Below are positions 10,687 through 24,300 of a DNA stretch of 64,000 nucleotides, one piece after another. The translations under genes and the position numbers were made by a program. The stretch is from Blastomyces gilchristii SLH14081 (taxonomy: Eukaryota; Ascomycota; Eurotiomycetes; Onygenales; Ajellomycetaceae). The first letter of the stretch is position 1. Every line of letters starts with the position of its first letter. The stretch covers positions 6,058,613 to 6,122,612 of the forward strand of contig NW_003101680.1 in the NCBI RefSeq assembly GCF_000003855.2. Reading direction: 5' to 3'. Below the pieces are notes generated by a model that was not told the DNA's origin, ran no database searches, and saw nothing but the letters and a program-made list of their open reading frames with translations.

Positions 10687-13600
10687 GTATAAATATACAA
10701 CAAAAATAATAAAAAAAGTTTAAAAACTCTTCAAAAATCACATTTATTCAAAAAAATGTAAATAGAAACTCAAATTGTATTTATTCTTATCTTCAAATTG
10801 TATTTGAATAAAAAGTTCATTTTATACTTCTTCAGAAACTGAATTTTGATACTGAGTAAAAATACATCATTTCTCATTCAAGCTACTACTACTTTCTATC
10901 TCAAAAGTCTGAGATAATATCAAGAGTAGTGATCTATTAAAGAAAGAGATCAAGATATTAATTTAATCTAAGATTTACTATTATATCTGACTCTGATATT
11001 CTGATGAGTGATATTATAGATAAAGAGAATGAGTTTGATACTATAGAGCTCATAAATATCTGTGATAAAAAGTCATTGAAGTAAAATAACAATATCTGAA
11101 TAATTAATAGAGAATTTTTGAACATAGCTCTGTTAAGAAATACTATAATTATAGAAGATTTCAATACATATCATCTCTGATGAAATTAAGAATATAAAAG
11201 AGTAATAAGAGCAGATAATCTGATTAAATAAATCTTTGAGCATTTAATAGATCTAGTTAACAAGTCTGATCAATAAATATTCTTTAGAAAAGATATGAAA
11301 CAGAAATCTATTATAGATCTGATCTTCATATTATAAAATCTAATTAAAAAAAGACTTATAAACTAATTTATTAATTCAAATGAGACATCAGAATCAGGTT
11401 ATGATATTATTTAATTTAATATTGAACTGAGTGAAAAAGAAATGAGTGAAAACTCTCTTCTCTTCAATCAGTATAACTTTGAAAAAGCTGATTAAAAAGT
11501 AGTTAAAGAAAGTATAAAACTGTTCAAATCTGAAAGACAGAGTGAGCTATATTGAAATTCCAGTCAAGATATCTTAAATAAAATGCTTAAGAATAGAGTA
11601 AAGCTCATTACATCTATTATTCTAACAAGTATTAGAGATAATATTTCAAAGAAAAAGTCTTCTAAGTATTTCAAATCTTGACAAAATGAGAATATTACAT
11701 CTGAAAGAAAATAATTAGCTACTACTAGAAGAGATTGAAAGAATGATGTAATATCTGATAAAGAGTTTAAAACTATCAGAAATGAATATTTTTTAGATAT
11801 TAAAAGAGCTAAAACAGACTGCTGAAACAAATCTCTTGAAGAAGTATAAGAAAAGAAAGTTTTTAAAGCTTTCAACTATACTAAAACAAGAAATGTAGCA
11901 AAACTTTCAGCCTTAGAATATAAGTTTCAGAATGAATCATATTCAGTAAATTCTTTTAAAAAAAATGTTATACTTTTATAAGAATTCCCTTTCAAAACTC
12001 ATCAGATTAAGATTTAGAGAAAGAGAATATATCACTTTATAACTATATTAATGAAAATGACTGAAAATAATCTGAGCTTACATAAGATAAATTAGAGTCA
12101 GCTATCTTCTCAAGTTCAGTTAAAACTGCTGCAGGGCCTGATTCAGTCAATCACTTAATCATTTAGAATATATATTTCTACTTAAAGAATGAATATTTTA
12201 AGCTCTTTTTCAATCTCTTGAAAAATCAGTATTATTTTGAATGCTGAAGAAAAATCACTGAGGTGATTCTTATAAAATCTAATAGAAAAACTTCAATTTC
12301 TAAGTCATATAGAGTAATATCTCTGTTGAACTGTCTAGAAAAGGTTTTAGAAAAGATAATAACTACTCAACTATCATTTATAAGCTCTATTAATAATTCT
12401 CTTCTATTTAGTGAATGAATTAGAGATAGAAAACAATACTCTGTAATTAACACTGTTCTCTCAGTTATTTATAATATTTTAATAGTAAAGTATGAAGATC
12501 TGATCTTAACTGGAGTTTTTATTGATATAAAAGAAGCATTTGATCATGTTTCAAAGTAAAAGTTAATTCAGACTTTAAAGATATTAAATCTGTCACTTTC
12601 TCTAATACAATGAGTTAACTGTTTTATATATAAATGAATTATACATCTATTCTTTGATCAAATGAAATAAGACAAGTCTGAGATAAAAATAGAAGTACTG
12701 TAAGAATCTTCAATCTCACTCATTTTATTTGTAATATATAGACTGGCTGCTGGGACCATGAATTTCACGTTTGGTTCCATTTGGTCTGATCCCATACATT
12801 TCTTGACATGAATCCCGCTGGGACTGGCTATCAAAAAAACATGTAAAGTGACTATATATCAGATCTTAAAATGGAACCATGACTTGAAAAAAATGAGAAA
12901 GTGGTCTCATTTGATCCCATTTAGTCCCATTCTTGGCATAAAGTAACTATTTTTAGACATTTTAAGGTTTTTTTTAGACTATTTTTAATTTTTTAAAAAG
13001 TAACGCTTTTTGATAACACTCAAATAAGATTTAAAGTCATTTAAAGCAATAAAAATAATTTAAATTAAGAAGTGGAAATCATGGTCTCATTTGGAAAATG
13101 TGATAAGAGTAGACAGTAAGTCTCACTGAGACAGTATGGAACTACTATCTAATGTTAAAACCGTGTAATGGGATCAGTCGAATTGGTAATGAGACTATCA
13201 AAAAATCTGGTCCTGGTCCCAGACACGGTCACACGGTCAGTCCAGTAATATACACTGCATATCTAGTCAAGAATAGAGATATGAAAATAGTAAATGATAT
13301 TGATCTAGTCTAAAGTTCAAAAATAGTTAAAGAGAATTTGAAAGTAATTGAAAAAGCAGTAAAGAAAATCTTTGTTGGAGCAGATATTAATCAAATTCAA
13401 TTTAATATGAATAAAACTGAGTTAATTCATTTCTTTTCTAGATTCAATGAGAAAGAACTATGTCTAACTCGTTTAAATAGAGAGATTAAACCCAGTTTAA
13501 ATGTTAAATAGTTAGAAGTATAGTTAAACTTCAAGTTGAATTTTAAATATCACATTCAACAAAGAACTGTCAAGGCAGAAAGACTATTGAATAACATAAT

Positions 13601-15139
13601 CAGACTATTAAATATAGAGAGAGATCTATTCTTTCAGGCTATGAGACAGTTATATATAACCTGTATTACATCAGTAGCTGATTATGAAGTTCAAGTTTGA
13701 TAAAATAATCAAGAAAATTTCACTGAACTCTTTCAAAGTCTGTAAAACAGAGCTTTGAGAAGAATTCTTAAAGTATTTACATTATGTTCTATTAAAGTAA
13801 CAAAAATTAAACCTTCAATTCTCTCTTCTGCTATTAGATTTGAAAAGATCTGTACAAACTATACTCTGAGAGTTATAAAAATGAGCTCAAATTATATAAT
13901 CAGAGAAAGAGTCTCTTCTTCATTTTCATTAATTAACTCTGAAAATAAACTGAATTGAAATAGATTTCTTAATTGAAATGAAAATAATTCTTTAAAGAAA
14001 ATACTCTATCAACTATACAGACTATACTCACTGATTAAAATCAATTTTCTTTATTAAATATTGAAAAAGTTGCTCATGAGAAGATATCTCTCTGAAGAGA
14101 AAAGCTTGACTCTCTTATAGACTTATAAATAAGTAAACTATCTAAAGAGAGAGAATATGAACAGTATTTGAAGAGAATTTCTATAATTAATATAAAAGAC
14201 TCTATTCTAATTTATTCAGATAACTCAAAAAATGAGACTTTGAATAGATTAGATGCATGCATTGCTTATACTTAAGATAATATCAATTTTATCTCAGATT
14301 TCTGAAATTTGAACTGTGAATCTGAAGTCTTTGATGCTGAACTATTTATAATAGTAAAAGCTTTCATACTCATTAAAATAAAATCTCATAAAAGAGAAAA
14401 CAGTTTGAAAGAGATATGAGTATTCTCTGATAGTCATGCTACTTTAAAAAGATTTAGAAATAGTCAGATTTATAATAATCAAATGAATCTTGCACTGATT
14501 TTAAACTCTGTTTTGAAAATTCAAAAGAGAAGAATATTAAAACTGATAATTCATCTACACTTGATTTCTGCTTGTATGAATATTTATGATAATGAATTGA
14601 CTGATTCAGCTGCAAAAAAGAGTTCAGAATTAAGCAGATCTATTTAAAAAACAGTGTTCTGATCTTTCATAAAGAGAAAAACAAGAGAATCTTATTTAAA
14701 AAAGTGAAATGAAAGCTGACAGAAACAAAAGAAGAGTATACATTATTCAAGATTTGAGATAAAATCAAAGCATAAATCTTATTTAATTAAATGTAAAAAG
14801 AAAATATTCTCATTTATAATTCAGCTGAAACTAGAATATGATAATTTTAAATTCTATATACAAAGATCTAATAATAGATTTGCTTCAATAGAATGCTTAT
14901 TCTGCAATGCAAATGAGAATTCTGAGTATATTGTAATACACTGTGTATTATACAATAGTCTCTGAGTCAGATTGAAAGAGAAGTATAATCTAAATTAATT
15001 AAATATAAGGTTTTTCTTCTCAACTGAGACAGGAATTAAATACTTAATAGACTTTCTATCAGAAACTCAAGCAGCTACAAGAAAATGACTAAATTCAGAA
15101 ATATCTGAATATGAAGAGAAGGAAATTGATCAGATATAG
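10687..15139 (+). pseudogene. LINE ORF2 remnant split by a MITE (copy 2)
   Basis: Colinear with ORF2 of copy 1 apart from the 506-bp MITE plus its 8-bp target duplication. The MITE sits just after the segment that precedes the Y-x-D-D box (about 12700). The RNase H segment and terminal Cys/His knuckle (CLFCNANEN at about 14900) are readable. Multiple TAA and TGA stops; not functional. Confidence 0.75.
12739..13244 (-). mobile_element. hAT-like MITE copy A (506 bp, TSD GTAATATA)
   Basis: Ends TAGACTGGC... and ...GTCAGTCCA form short imperfect inverted repeats. GTAATATA at 12731-12738 is repeated exactly at 13245-13252. An 8-bp target duplication and short TIRs point to a non-autonomous hAT-like transposon. 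It has no coding potential. It is the least mutated of the four copies (many CC, GG and CpG sites kept), so I use it as the reference. Strand is arbitrary: copies B and C lie in the opposite orientation to A and D. Confidence 0.85.
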
Positions 15140-15517
15140 TCTGTTAAAACAGCTATACACTATCTTTTAATAGATTATTTTATTATAGTCTCTCTTTACT
15201 TTACTTTTTTCTTTCTATTCTTTTTTATCTTTCTATTTAATGCGTCTATCTTTAAGACTGTGTTCTCTTTTCTTTTGTCATGATATTGTTAAATAGTTTC
15301 AAAGTATCAGAAGGTGTTCAAATACTGTAATTTGTAAACAGTTTTTATATTCTGGGCTAGAATTTTCTGATTTTGCATATCTGAAATTGATAAATATAGA
15401 ATAGTTGACTCTATAGATATAGGAAAAACTCTGAGAACTAAAAGTTCTCAGGTAGATATCATAGTCTCTGACTGCATACATCTATAATTGAAGAATAATA
15501 ATAATAATAATAATAAT

Positions 15518-15868
15518 CTGTTTTACAGACTTTGAAAGAGTTCAGTGAAATTTTCTTGATTATTTTATTAAACTTAAACTTTATAATCAGCTACTGAGAT
15601 GATACAGACTATGCATAACTGTCTCATAGTCTGGAAGAATAGACCTCTCTCTGTATTTAATAGTCTGATTATGCTATTTAATAGTCTTTCTGCCTTGATA
15701 GTTCTTTGTTAAATATAATGTTTAAAATTTAACTTAGAGTTTAATCATACTTCTAATTATTTAATATTCAAACCGAGTTTAATATCTTTATTCAAAAGAG
15801 TTAGATATAGTTTTTTCTCATTGAATTTAGAAAGGAAATGAATTAACTCAGTTTACTTCATATTAAAT
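15518..15868 (-). mobile_element. LINE internal fragment, inverted
   Basis: About 350 bp matching 43915-44270 and 47840-48190, the ORF2 segment downstream of the reverse transcriptase, read on the minus strand. It is bounded by the tail of LINE copy 2 on the left and by the Gypsy LTR at 15869 on the right, so it is a leftover of an older LINE broken by both insertions. Confidence 0.75.
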
Positions 15869-16181
15869 TGTATAAGAAGTCTACACTGAATAGCACAGTA
15901 TAATATTTATAGATCTTATATATCAAAGTGAAAAACATTAGAGAGGGAAAAAAGAGAAAGTGCAGAAATCAGTGATCAGAGTGAATATTTATACATGTAT
16001 AATTGTATATAGTAAAGCTTTAAGGTGAAAGAATAGAAATTCTGTCAGTTTTTAACTGAGAATCAGTAACTAAGAATCAGAACTTTGACTGAGAATTGAT
16101 GACTGAGAATGAGAGCTTCAGCAGAAATCTATAAAGTATAATGAAATAATCTATATAATTGATTAAGTACAGTCTGTCACA
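15869..16181 (-). repeat. Gypsy 3' LTR of G3
   Basis: On the plus strand it runs TGTATAAGAAGTCTACACTG... to ...CAGTCTGTCACA, the reverse complement of the family LTR. It is strongly mutated, and the right-hand flank TTAGCCCTCTC is the family polypurine tract region read in reverse. Confidence 0.8.
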
Positions 16182-19100
16182 TTAGCCCTCTCTTTTCTGA
16201 AGTGAGATTATGTGTAGTTCTCATTAGTCAAGAGACGTGATTTCAGATAATACAGAACTCAGAGTTCAGATCAGATAATTATAACTGATCTATTTTATAA
16301 CATGTTATCAGTCTCAGCTGTGAGATCTCTTATTGAGAATATTCTCAATCTCTCACTTAAGTGCATTATCTTCTTCTATGATCTCTGACAGCTGTCAGTC
16401 AGAAGTCAGTTGAGAAGGAAATGAATCAGTGATAGTGCAGTGAAGCACACTTATATAAAAGACCTTATAAATTTCTGATAATATGTTAGGATAGTAATTA
16501 TAACTGTCTAAAACTTCTATCATCTTATATTCAATATAATAGTAATTGAGTATATGGGATGCGTGTGTGATTTATATATTCTTAAGATTCAATCACATCA
16601 GATCTTCTATCTCATATTACTTAGCAGAATCTCAGTGAATATTAGTTTAATCTTCTTAATTCTGTTTAGTACTTGCTATGAAGACTTTTACTTAGTTATA
16701 AATGTCTCAGAGCTTCATTACTATATTATCAGTAATCTGAGTCAGACTATGAAGATTCAGTATGAACTATGTAATCTTTAGAAGATTCAACACTTTTATA
16801 TAATAATTCTATGTAAGAAAGAACAGGCTTACATCTGTTAAGATAGTATCTCAGTTATGAATAGCAATCTCTGTATGTAGAAGAAGATCATATCAATCAT
16901 TCTATAAGTAATTACAGAACTTATAAAGATAATTCTTTACAGTCTGAATTATTCATTCTGATGCATTATCACTATTGAAGTGATAGACAGTTAACAGATA
17001 ACATGTAATCTTGAGAATTTAACAGATTCATGTTCAGAGAGTGCTTATAAATTAACAGCTCTGATCTGATACTACAGATCTCAGCAATTCATGCATCTGA
17101 TAGAATAGACTCTATAGAAAGACTTCAGCAACTTATTCAGTATTTATCTTATTATAAGATTTCAATATTATATCTTTGCTCAATCACTTTACAATGATCA
17201 GAATATTTCTACAACTCTTACTCTCAGAGAGATTAACAGTGAAGTTAATTATCACATCTTATCAGATTCTATCAGAGATATCAAGTAGTTTCAGCAGGTC
17301 TTTTCTATCATTCTTTCAGAAAGTGACAGAGAAATAATAATTACAGTTTCAGACAAAGTGTCTGATGCTGTTTAATATCTCAGATCAGTAGAATTCTCAA
17401 GAGATTATATAATACAGTTATTCATGACTCAGATAACTGATTATATATAAATTATACATCTCTTACATTATCTGAGTGTGTAGAGATTTGAACTGAGAGA
17501 CTTAAGATTTTCTATGAAATTTCAGAGTATTATTGTCATTAATTAAACATTCTGAGACATCAGTTTTATATATAGTTCTGAAGAGAATTGAGACACTTCT
17601 TATTATACTACTTCAGTGAGAGTCTGAAGAAGTTTATTAGTCTGAGCTGTTATATATCACAGTTTATTCAGTGTAGAAGAAGTTGAGATATCAGTATCAG
17701 TGTTAGTAACAGTTCAGAGAGAGTGTGTTCTAATCAAAGAAGTGTGTATAGTACTGTAAGTTATTTCATCTTAATTAACTAATATCTTCAGATTTAAGAG
17801 TCAGTGTTCTCAGTTCATTCAATAAGTATCTGTTATATTAAAAGACATATCTTACTCTTATTTTAAGAGTGTATCTATCATTGAGTTCTGACTATCAGAG
17901 TAATAGTGTATAGTGAAATGAAAACAGCTTAATAGCTTAGATTATTACATCTGACATTCAGTAAGCTTATAGATGATTATGAAATACTTGAGATTCTTAT
18001 AATCTGTAATTATCTCAAATTTAAAGATACTTTGAAGTTCAGAGTGTCATTCTTCTAGACAGTATATAATCATGAAAAGTTGCTTATCATAGATCTTATA
18101 ATTGTATTCAGCAGAACTCAGTTTCTTAGATATGAAGATGTATAATTATAAGATATCTTTATTATTATATTACAACATAACTTCTTCTCTGATATAGAGA
18201 AATCAGCTTTCATATCTGTCTTGTAATCAGAATCAAATATTATTAATAGAAAAGTATTAATAAATATTTTCTTCATCTATATAAATGCAGCTTCAGAATT
18301 CACTGATCACTGAAATACTGAGTTCTTCTTAGCAAGTTGTGTAAGTGATCTTGTAATATCTGAGAAGTTTCATAGAAATTACTAATAGAAGTTAGTAAAT
18401 TCAATGAAGCTTTGTACATCTTTCACAGTCTATGAAGCTTCTCATTCAAGAATGATGAAGATCTTCTCAGAATTCATTCAAATTCTCTTATCAGCTTCTA
18501 TGATAAAACCTAGGTATTTTATACTCTTGACTTCAAAATCACACTTATTAATATCTATTGATAGTTCTGCTTCTTATAATTATTATAATACTCTCTGTAC
18601 ATATTTCTGATATTTCTTGCAGAATTCATCAGTGAAGATGAGAATATTGTTCAGATATGCAGATACAAACTCATTAAGAAAATCTTGAAGTGCTTAGTTA
18701 ATATACTTCTGAAATGTGCTGAGAGCATTAGTCAGTTCAAAGAGTGTGACTACTTATTCAAAGAGATTATAATGTGTTTAAAATACTGTAAGTTATTTAT
18801 CTTCTTCAGTGATACAAATCTTATAAAATATGATGATGATATCTAGTTTTATAAATTATTAAGCTCACTCAATACATGCTAGAGTTTCATTGATAAGAGA
18901 TAAGAGATAACAATCTTTCTTTGTCAATCTATTCAGATCTTAATAGTTCACACAGAATTGAAGTTATTTATCTGATTTCTTTGTAAAGAGAATAGAAGCT
19001 GCAGTGAAAGAGTTACTAATATATATAAATTTCTTATTCAACAGATTATTGAGTGTCTTCTGAAGAAGAAGAAGTTCATCTCAAGATATATTATAAAAGA

Positions 19101-19525
19101 AGTCTCATAATAACTAAGAGTTCTTATCATTTTTCTTTTCTAACTTAATACTGTGATTCACTTCTGAGTCTTGTAAGAGAATTATATTTATAATATTATT
19201 TTATCAGAAGATATCTAGATATTCATAATATTATTAAAAGAGTTTTGTATAAGAATCTGTTATTGTAGTATAGAATAACTTCTCTAGAGCTTTCTTAATA
19301 CTAGTTAGACTGATGAAATAGATTACTATATAATTCTGCTATCAGTGACTTTATTAACAGTCTCATTGATCACTTCTTTTTCAAAGCATTTTATAAGTGT
19401 TGACAGAGATCTGTGTAAGGTTCATAGTCTTGTAAATATCATCTTCATAAATTCTATCATTGTTAGAGAATATTAAGCTTCTGTTTTAAGCATTTAATAA
19501 GATGCCTTTTTCAGATAGTCAGACA
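16182..19525 (-). pseudogene. Gypsy pol remnant of G3 (RT to chromodomain)
   Basis: Colinear with pol of G4 in reverse. A reverse transcriptase segment lies near 18640-18800, RNase H near 17900-18150, and the integrase linker at about 16470-16600. No frame longer than about 75 codons remains. Confidence 0.7.
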
Positions 19526-19530
19526 AGTTC

Positions 19531-19839
19531 TGTCGCGGGCTGCGCCCGATCAATCATATAGACTATTCTGTTACACTCTACAGATTCCAACCCCTTCATT
19601 CTCAAACGCGTACGCTCCGATTCTCAGCCATTCTTGATCACCGATCCTCGGCCGCTACAAACGCGCGAATATTCTCCCGCCCCGAAGCTCCACTGTGTAC
19701 GCCACCACATACGCGTATAAATATCCACCTTGATCACTGATTCTCGCACTTTCTCTTTCTTTCCTTCTCTAATGTTTTTATCTTTGTTATATAAGATCTA
19801 TCAATATTATACTGATCTATTCAGTGTAGGTCTCTTACA
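19531..19839 (+). repeat. Gypsy 5' LTR of G4, with TATA box
   Basis: TGTCGCGGGCTGCGCC...GTCTCTTACA, 309 bp. It keeps a high density of CpG (for example AACGCGTACGCTCCG and CTCCCGCCCCGAAG). TATAAATA at 19716-19723 is a probable promoter; AATGTTTTTAT at 19771-19781, about 55 nt downstream, would be the first transcribed bases if the element is self-priming. Confidence 0.88.
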
Positions 19840-19841
19840 CT

Positions 19842-19852
19842 ATAAAAATGTT
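19842..19852 (+). promoter_or_regulatory. Putative self-priming primer-binding site of G4
   Basis: ATAAAAATGTT begins 2 nt after the 5' LTR. It is an exact reverse complement of AACATTTTTAT in the 3' LTR (25143-25153) and pairs with the 5' LTR version (19771-19781) through nine Watson-Crick and two G-U pairs. No TGG-type tRNA primer site is present at the LTR junction. Tf1 of fission yeast uses exactly this arrangement, with an 11-nt match. Confidence 0.65.
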
Positions 19853-20189
19853 CATCATCTTCTTATTAGAAAATGATTATTCATGCATTGTCTTCTCATC
19901 AGGAATAATTATTTATTAAGAGATATCTGAACATGTAACAACATGTAAGAAATAGAGAAATAGTTAAGTGAACACTGAGTTCTCAGATAGAAGCTGCTCA
20001 TCAGTCACTCTGATCTCATAATAAGATTCTATAAAGAGAATGTCAGCAAAAGACCTGAGAGTTCTGACACTCAGATATATGAGATATTCATATAATTACA
20101 CTTCTTCAAATTCCACAGATATCACACATTCAATAAACAATATAACTATGTCTAATAATAATATGAGAGAACCTCTGAACACAAGTATA

Positions 20190-21240
20190 GATACAGTGTC
20201 ACAGTGACTCTGAGTAATGTTGAAACTATAATAATAATAAATAGCTGATATGCATGCAACTTAATAACATCAATATGAAGAGATTTAATAACTAACTCAT
20301 GTGATTTCAACATCTACAGAATCAAATACAAAAGTGCTGAAAGAATGCTTAGATGCTCTTACATATTTCAATACTTCTGATCTCACTCTCTACTCATCAT
20401 GAAGAATGAAAAGACTTGTGAAACTGAGTATAAATGAAGATGCTATTGGTTTATTAACTAATCAAGATTGATATATCAATGAACAATTGAAAGATCACAT
20501 AAAACAGAAGTTTCATTCATAGATAAAGACATGTAAATCAGTATTGTAAATATCTGATAATATCATGAAATATCTTGATATTCTGTTCTAAGACACTGCC
20601 ATGCAATAGAAAGCATTAGATTGGCTACAGAGTATCTGACAGAGAAACATTTCTCTTACAACATTTATCTCTAACTTCAATATCAAGATTCTAGAAGTAG
20701 GTGATCAATCTTGAGAGGATTAAATAAAGATTAGCATGCTCAAGAAGACATTAACTTTCAAACTCTTACAAGCTCTTATAAGTACAGATGAAGACTAGAC
20801 TTATAAAGGCTTCTGCATATAGCTCTGAACAATGAATGATCATCTTACTAAGCTCAAGAATATACAGAACAGTGATAGAAGATGTTACATTTTAGTGACT
20901 TATACACCTGCACTGAGGAATAATAATGATGCAGATATCATGAATTGAGTAGACTTGAATGTCTATGCATAAGCAAGAATCTCTGTCATTCAGACAGACT
21001 TTCAAGTCTCTGAGATCACTTCTGAAGAAGTTGTCAATCAATATCAATGTGAAGTGTGCATCAACTGTAACTGATCAGAACACATTGCTTTCAACTGCTG
21101 ATTAATCTATATGTCTTCATACTTGAGAGAAAGATCAGTGCTTTCTTGTTCAAAGAATGAATCAGCATCTGTTCATATCAATCATGTTATATTAGAGGAA
21201 GATTCAGAAGATAACTATGAGAATGTTCTAATGAAACAGG
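20190..21240 (+). pseudogene. Gypsy gag remnant (G4) with CCHC knuckle
   Basis: Degraded capsid/nucleocapsid coding region. A C-x2-C-x4-H-x4-C knuckle is readable at 21057-21098 (CINCN, one stop, SEHIAFNC). The same region in G5 keeps an 80-codon open stretch on the minus strand (38288-38530). Confidence 0.65.
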
Positions 21241-21309
21241 GAAAAGATTAGCTCCTGTTCAAATTTGTAAACAGAAGCTTGAAGAGATCAGATGACAACA
21301 ATTTGAAGA

Positions 21310-24300
21310 GAAGATGACAATGAATGTGATTCTTGTATCTACTGTGATTGATAACATGTATAATATAAAAGCCATGATAGACAGCAGTCTATATTACTAT
21401 GCAATGATAAAATCTTCAGTTATAAGATATTATAACCTTCAGTGTATCTCTTTATCAAAACCTTGACTTCTTACAGAATTTGATGATTCAAAAGACATTT
21501 GTACCTGTTACATGATGAAGCTGATTATAGATGTGAGAGAACATCAATGTAAAGATGTCTATGTATATAAAGTTGATAATCTTGATTATAATCTTATGTT
21601 AGAACTTGTCTGACTATCTGAATAAGGTATCTTATTAAATACTTGAAACAGGAGCTTGATATTCTCTAACAATGATAGAATTCATGAAGATGATATTCAT
21701 AAGACTATTAATCTGACACAGATCTCTGTCAATACCTATGAAATACTCAGAAAAAGAAGTTACTGAAAGAATTGCTGATAGCAGAATCATGTGTCAATCT
21801 ATTCTATCAGTCTGACTGATATTAAAAAGGTTCTAGAAAAGTTATTTCATGTTATAATAACAGATTCTTGTATAAAACTCTCTCAATAATATCATGAATA
21901 TCTAGATGTCTTCTGACAAGATAATATTATAAACATACTTCTCTTATAAGATTCTGAAGTGAATCACAGTATCAAGTTAGAGAAAAAGAATGATAAGAAT
22001 CTTGAACTGTTATAGAGCCCTCTTTATAATATATTCTGAGATAAACTTCTTCTTCTTTGAAAGACACTCAATGATCTGTTGAATAAAGAATTCATATGTG
22101 TTAGTAACTCTTTCACTGCAGCCTCAATTCTCTTTACAAAGAAATCAGGTGAAGAACTCTGATTCTGTGTGAACTACTGAGGTTTGAACAGATTAACAAG
22201 AAAGATTGATATCTCTTATCTCTCATCAATAAAACCCTAGCATGAATTGAGTGAGCTCAGTGATTTATAAAACTAGATGTCATCACTGTGTTTCATAAGA
22301 TTTGTATTACTGAAGAAGATGAATGACTTACAGTATTCTGAACATGTTATAGTCTCTTTGAATGAATAGTCACACTCTTTGAACTGACTAATGCTCTCAG
22401 TATATTTCAGAAGTATATCAACTGAGTACTCTGAGATTTTCTTGATGAGTTTGTATTTACTTATCTAGATGACATTCTCATCTTCACTGATGAATTCAGA
22501 AAAGAATATCAAGAGTATGTGTGAAAGGTATTACAATAGCTATGAGAAGTAGAACTACTGATAGATATTAATAAGTGTGATTTTGAAGTCAAGAGCATCA
22601 AGTATCTGGGTTTTATTATAGAAGCTAATAAGAGGATTTGAATGAATTCTGAGAAAGTCTCTGTCATTCTTGAATGAGAAGCTCTGTGTACTGTGAAAGA
22701 TGTATAAAGCTTCATTGAATTTGCTAACTTCTATCAGTAATTTATATAATACTTCTCAGATATCATGAGATCACTTACAGATCTCACTAAGAAAGATTCA
22801 GTTTTTCAATGATCAGTGAATACTGAAGCTGCATTTATACAGATAAAGAAGATGTTTATTAATACTTCTTTACTGATAATATTTGATTCTGATCATGAGA
22901 CAGTTGTTGAAGCTGATTTCTCTGACTATATAACAGAAGAAGTGATATTGTAATATAATAATAAAGATGTTCTATAATCATATATCTTCATGTCTAAGAA
23001 ACTGAGTTCTGCTGAATGCAATTATGAGATCTATGACAAGAAACTCCTTGCAATTATATACTATTTAAAAGAATGAGACTCTGAACTCTGAAGTATCTCT
23101 GAATTTGAGATAATCATAGATTATAAGAATCTTAAATACTTCACAACTATCTGTAAACTCACTGAATGATAGATACAATGATCTGAGTTCTTAAGCTGCT
23201 TTCATTTTACAATATACTACTGTTCTAATAGTCAGAACTTGATGACAGATGCTCTCTTACAATGAGAGTAAGATATATCATCTGATATAACAGATACTCA
23301 CTGAATGAACTGAGAGCATCAGCTCTTAAACCTGAAGATACTAGTTGATCAAGATGAAACAGTTCATGACACTATACATACTTCTTCAGTTAGAACTGTT
23401 ATTGATATCTTCACTTCTTCTACACTGAATGAACTGTGATATACAGCAGCTCAGATGAATGAACTTCTTCAGATTCTCACTGAAGCAGTATATCAAGAAA
23501 CACTCTGATTTCCCTCAGAACTATGTATAAGAACTGATATCTCAGAATATTCAATCAATGATAATAATACTCTATAATTCTGTGAATGATGCTGAGTCTC
23601 TCACTCTGAACTCTTACATACTCAGATAATGCAAGAGATACATGATTTACATATAATCTATCATTCAGACTGTGAACAACTGTATAGAATGATCTTCTAA
23701 GAGTTCTACTGATCTGAGATATTAAACAGTATCAGATGCTTTGTCTGAAACTGTAATCACTGTTCTTCTGTTATCTTATGAAAGAACTGTAGAAAAGATC
23801 TATTGAAATCACTTAATATCTCTGATAGAATCTAGTGAGATGTAGTAATTGACTTCACTGTCAATCTATCTGAGAGTAAGAGTTGTAGAAATATTCTGAT
23901 CATTATGAATTAACTGAGCAAAGATGTAATATTGAAATCTTGTAATAAGATAAATACTGAACAAGTCACTGAAGCTTTTCTACAGAGCCTGTTCTATTGA
24001 ATGCATAGATTGTCAAGATTTATAGTATTAAATTGAGACTGTCAATTCATGAGCACTCTCTGAACAAGGATCTGTCAAGTTCTCAAGATTATATGCTGTC
24101 TATCAACTGTCTATCACTCTGAGACTGATAATGCATCAGAACAGACAATTCAGACTGTGAAGAATTATCTTCATAAGTTCTGTAACTACTTATAAGATGA
24201 TTGGCATGATCTTCTTCTATACACAGAGGTTGCTATCAACAGTTGAGATGCTGTTTTAACAGATATGAGTCTGTTCTTTCTTACACATGAATATCACATG

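Larger units (their letters stand above)
9390..15517 (+). mobile_element. LINE retrotransposon copy 2, 5'-truncated, with MITE insertion
   Basis: Begins within ORF1 (matches copy 1 from about 1812) and runs to an (AAT)n tail ending at 15517. A 506-bp hAT-like MITE (12739-13244) interrupts ORF2 in the reverse transcriptase region and duplicates GTAATATA. ORF1 remnants cover 9393-10660 (knuckles at about 10160-10290); ORF2 remnants run from about 10687 to the TAG at 15137-15139. The ORF2 start codon is ATA here instead of the ATG seen in copies 1 and 4. The 3' stem-loops are present at about 15430-15484, with one mismatch in the second stem. Confidence 0.85.
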
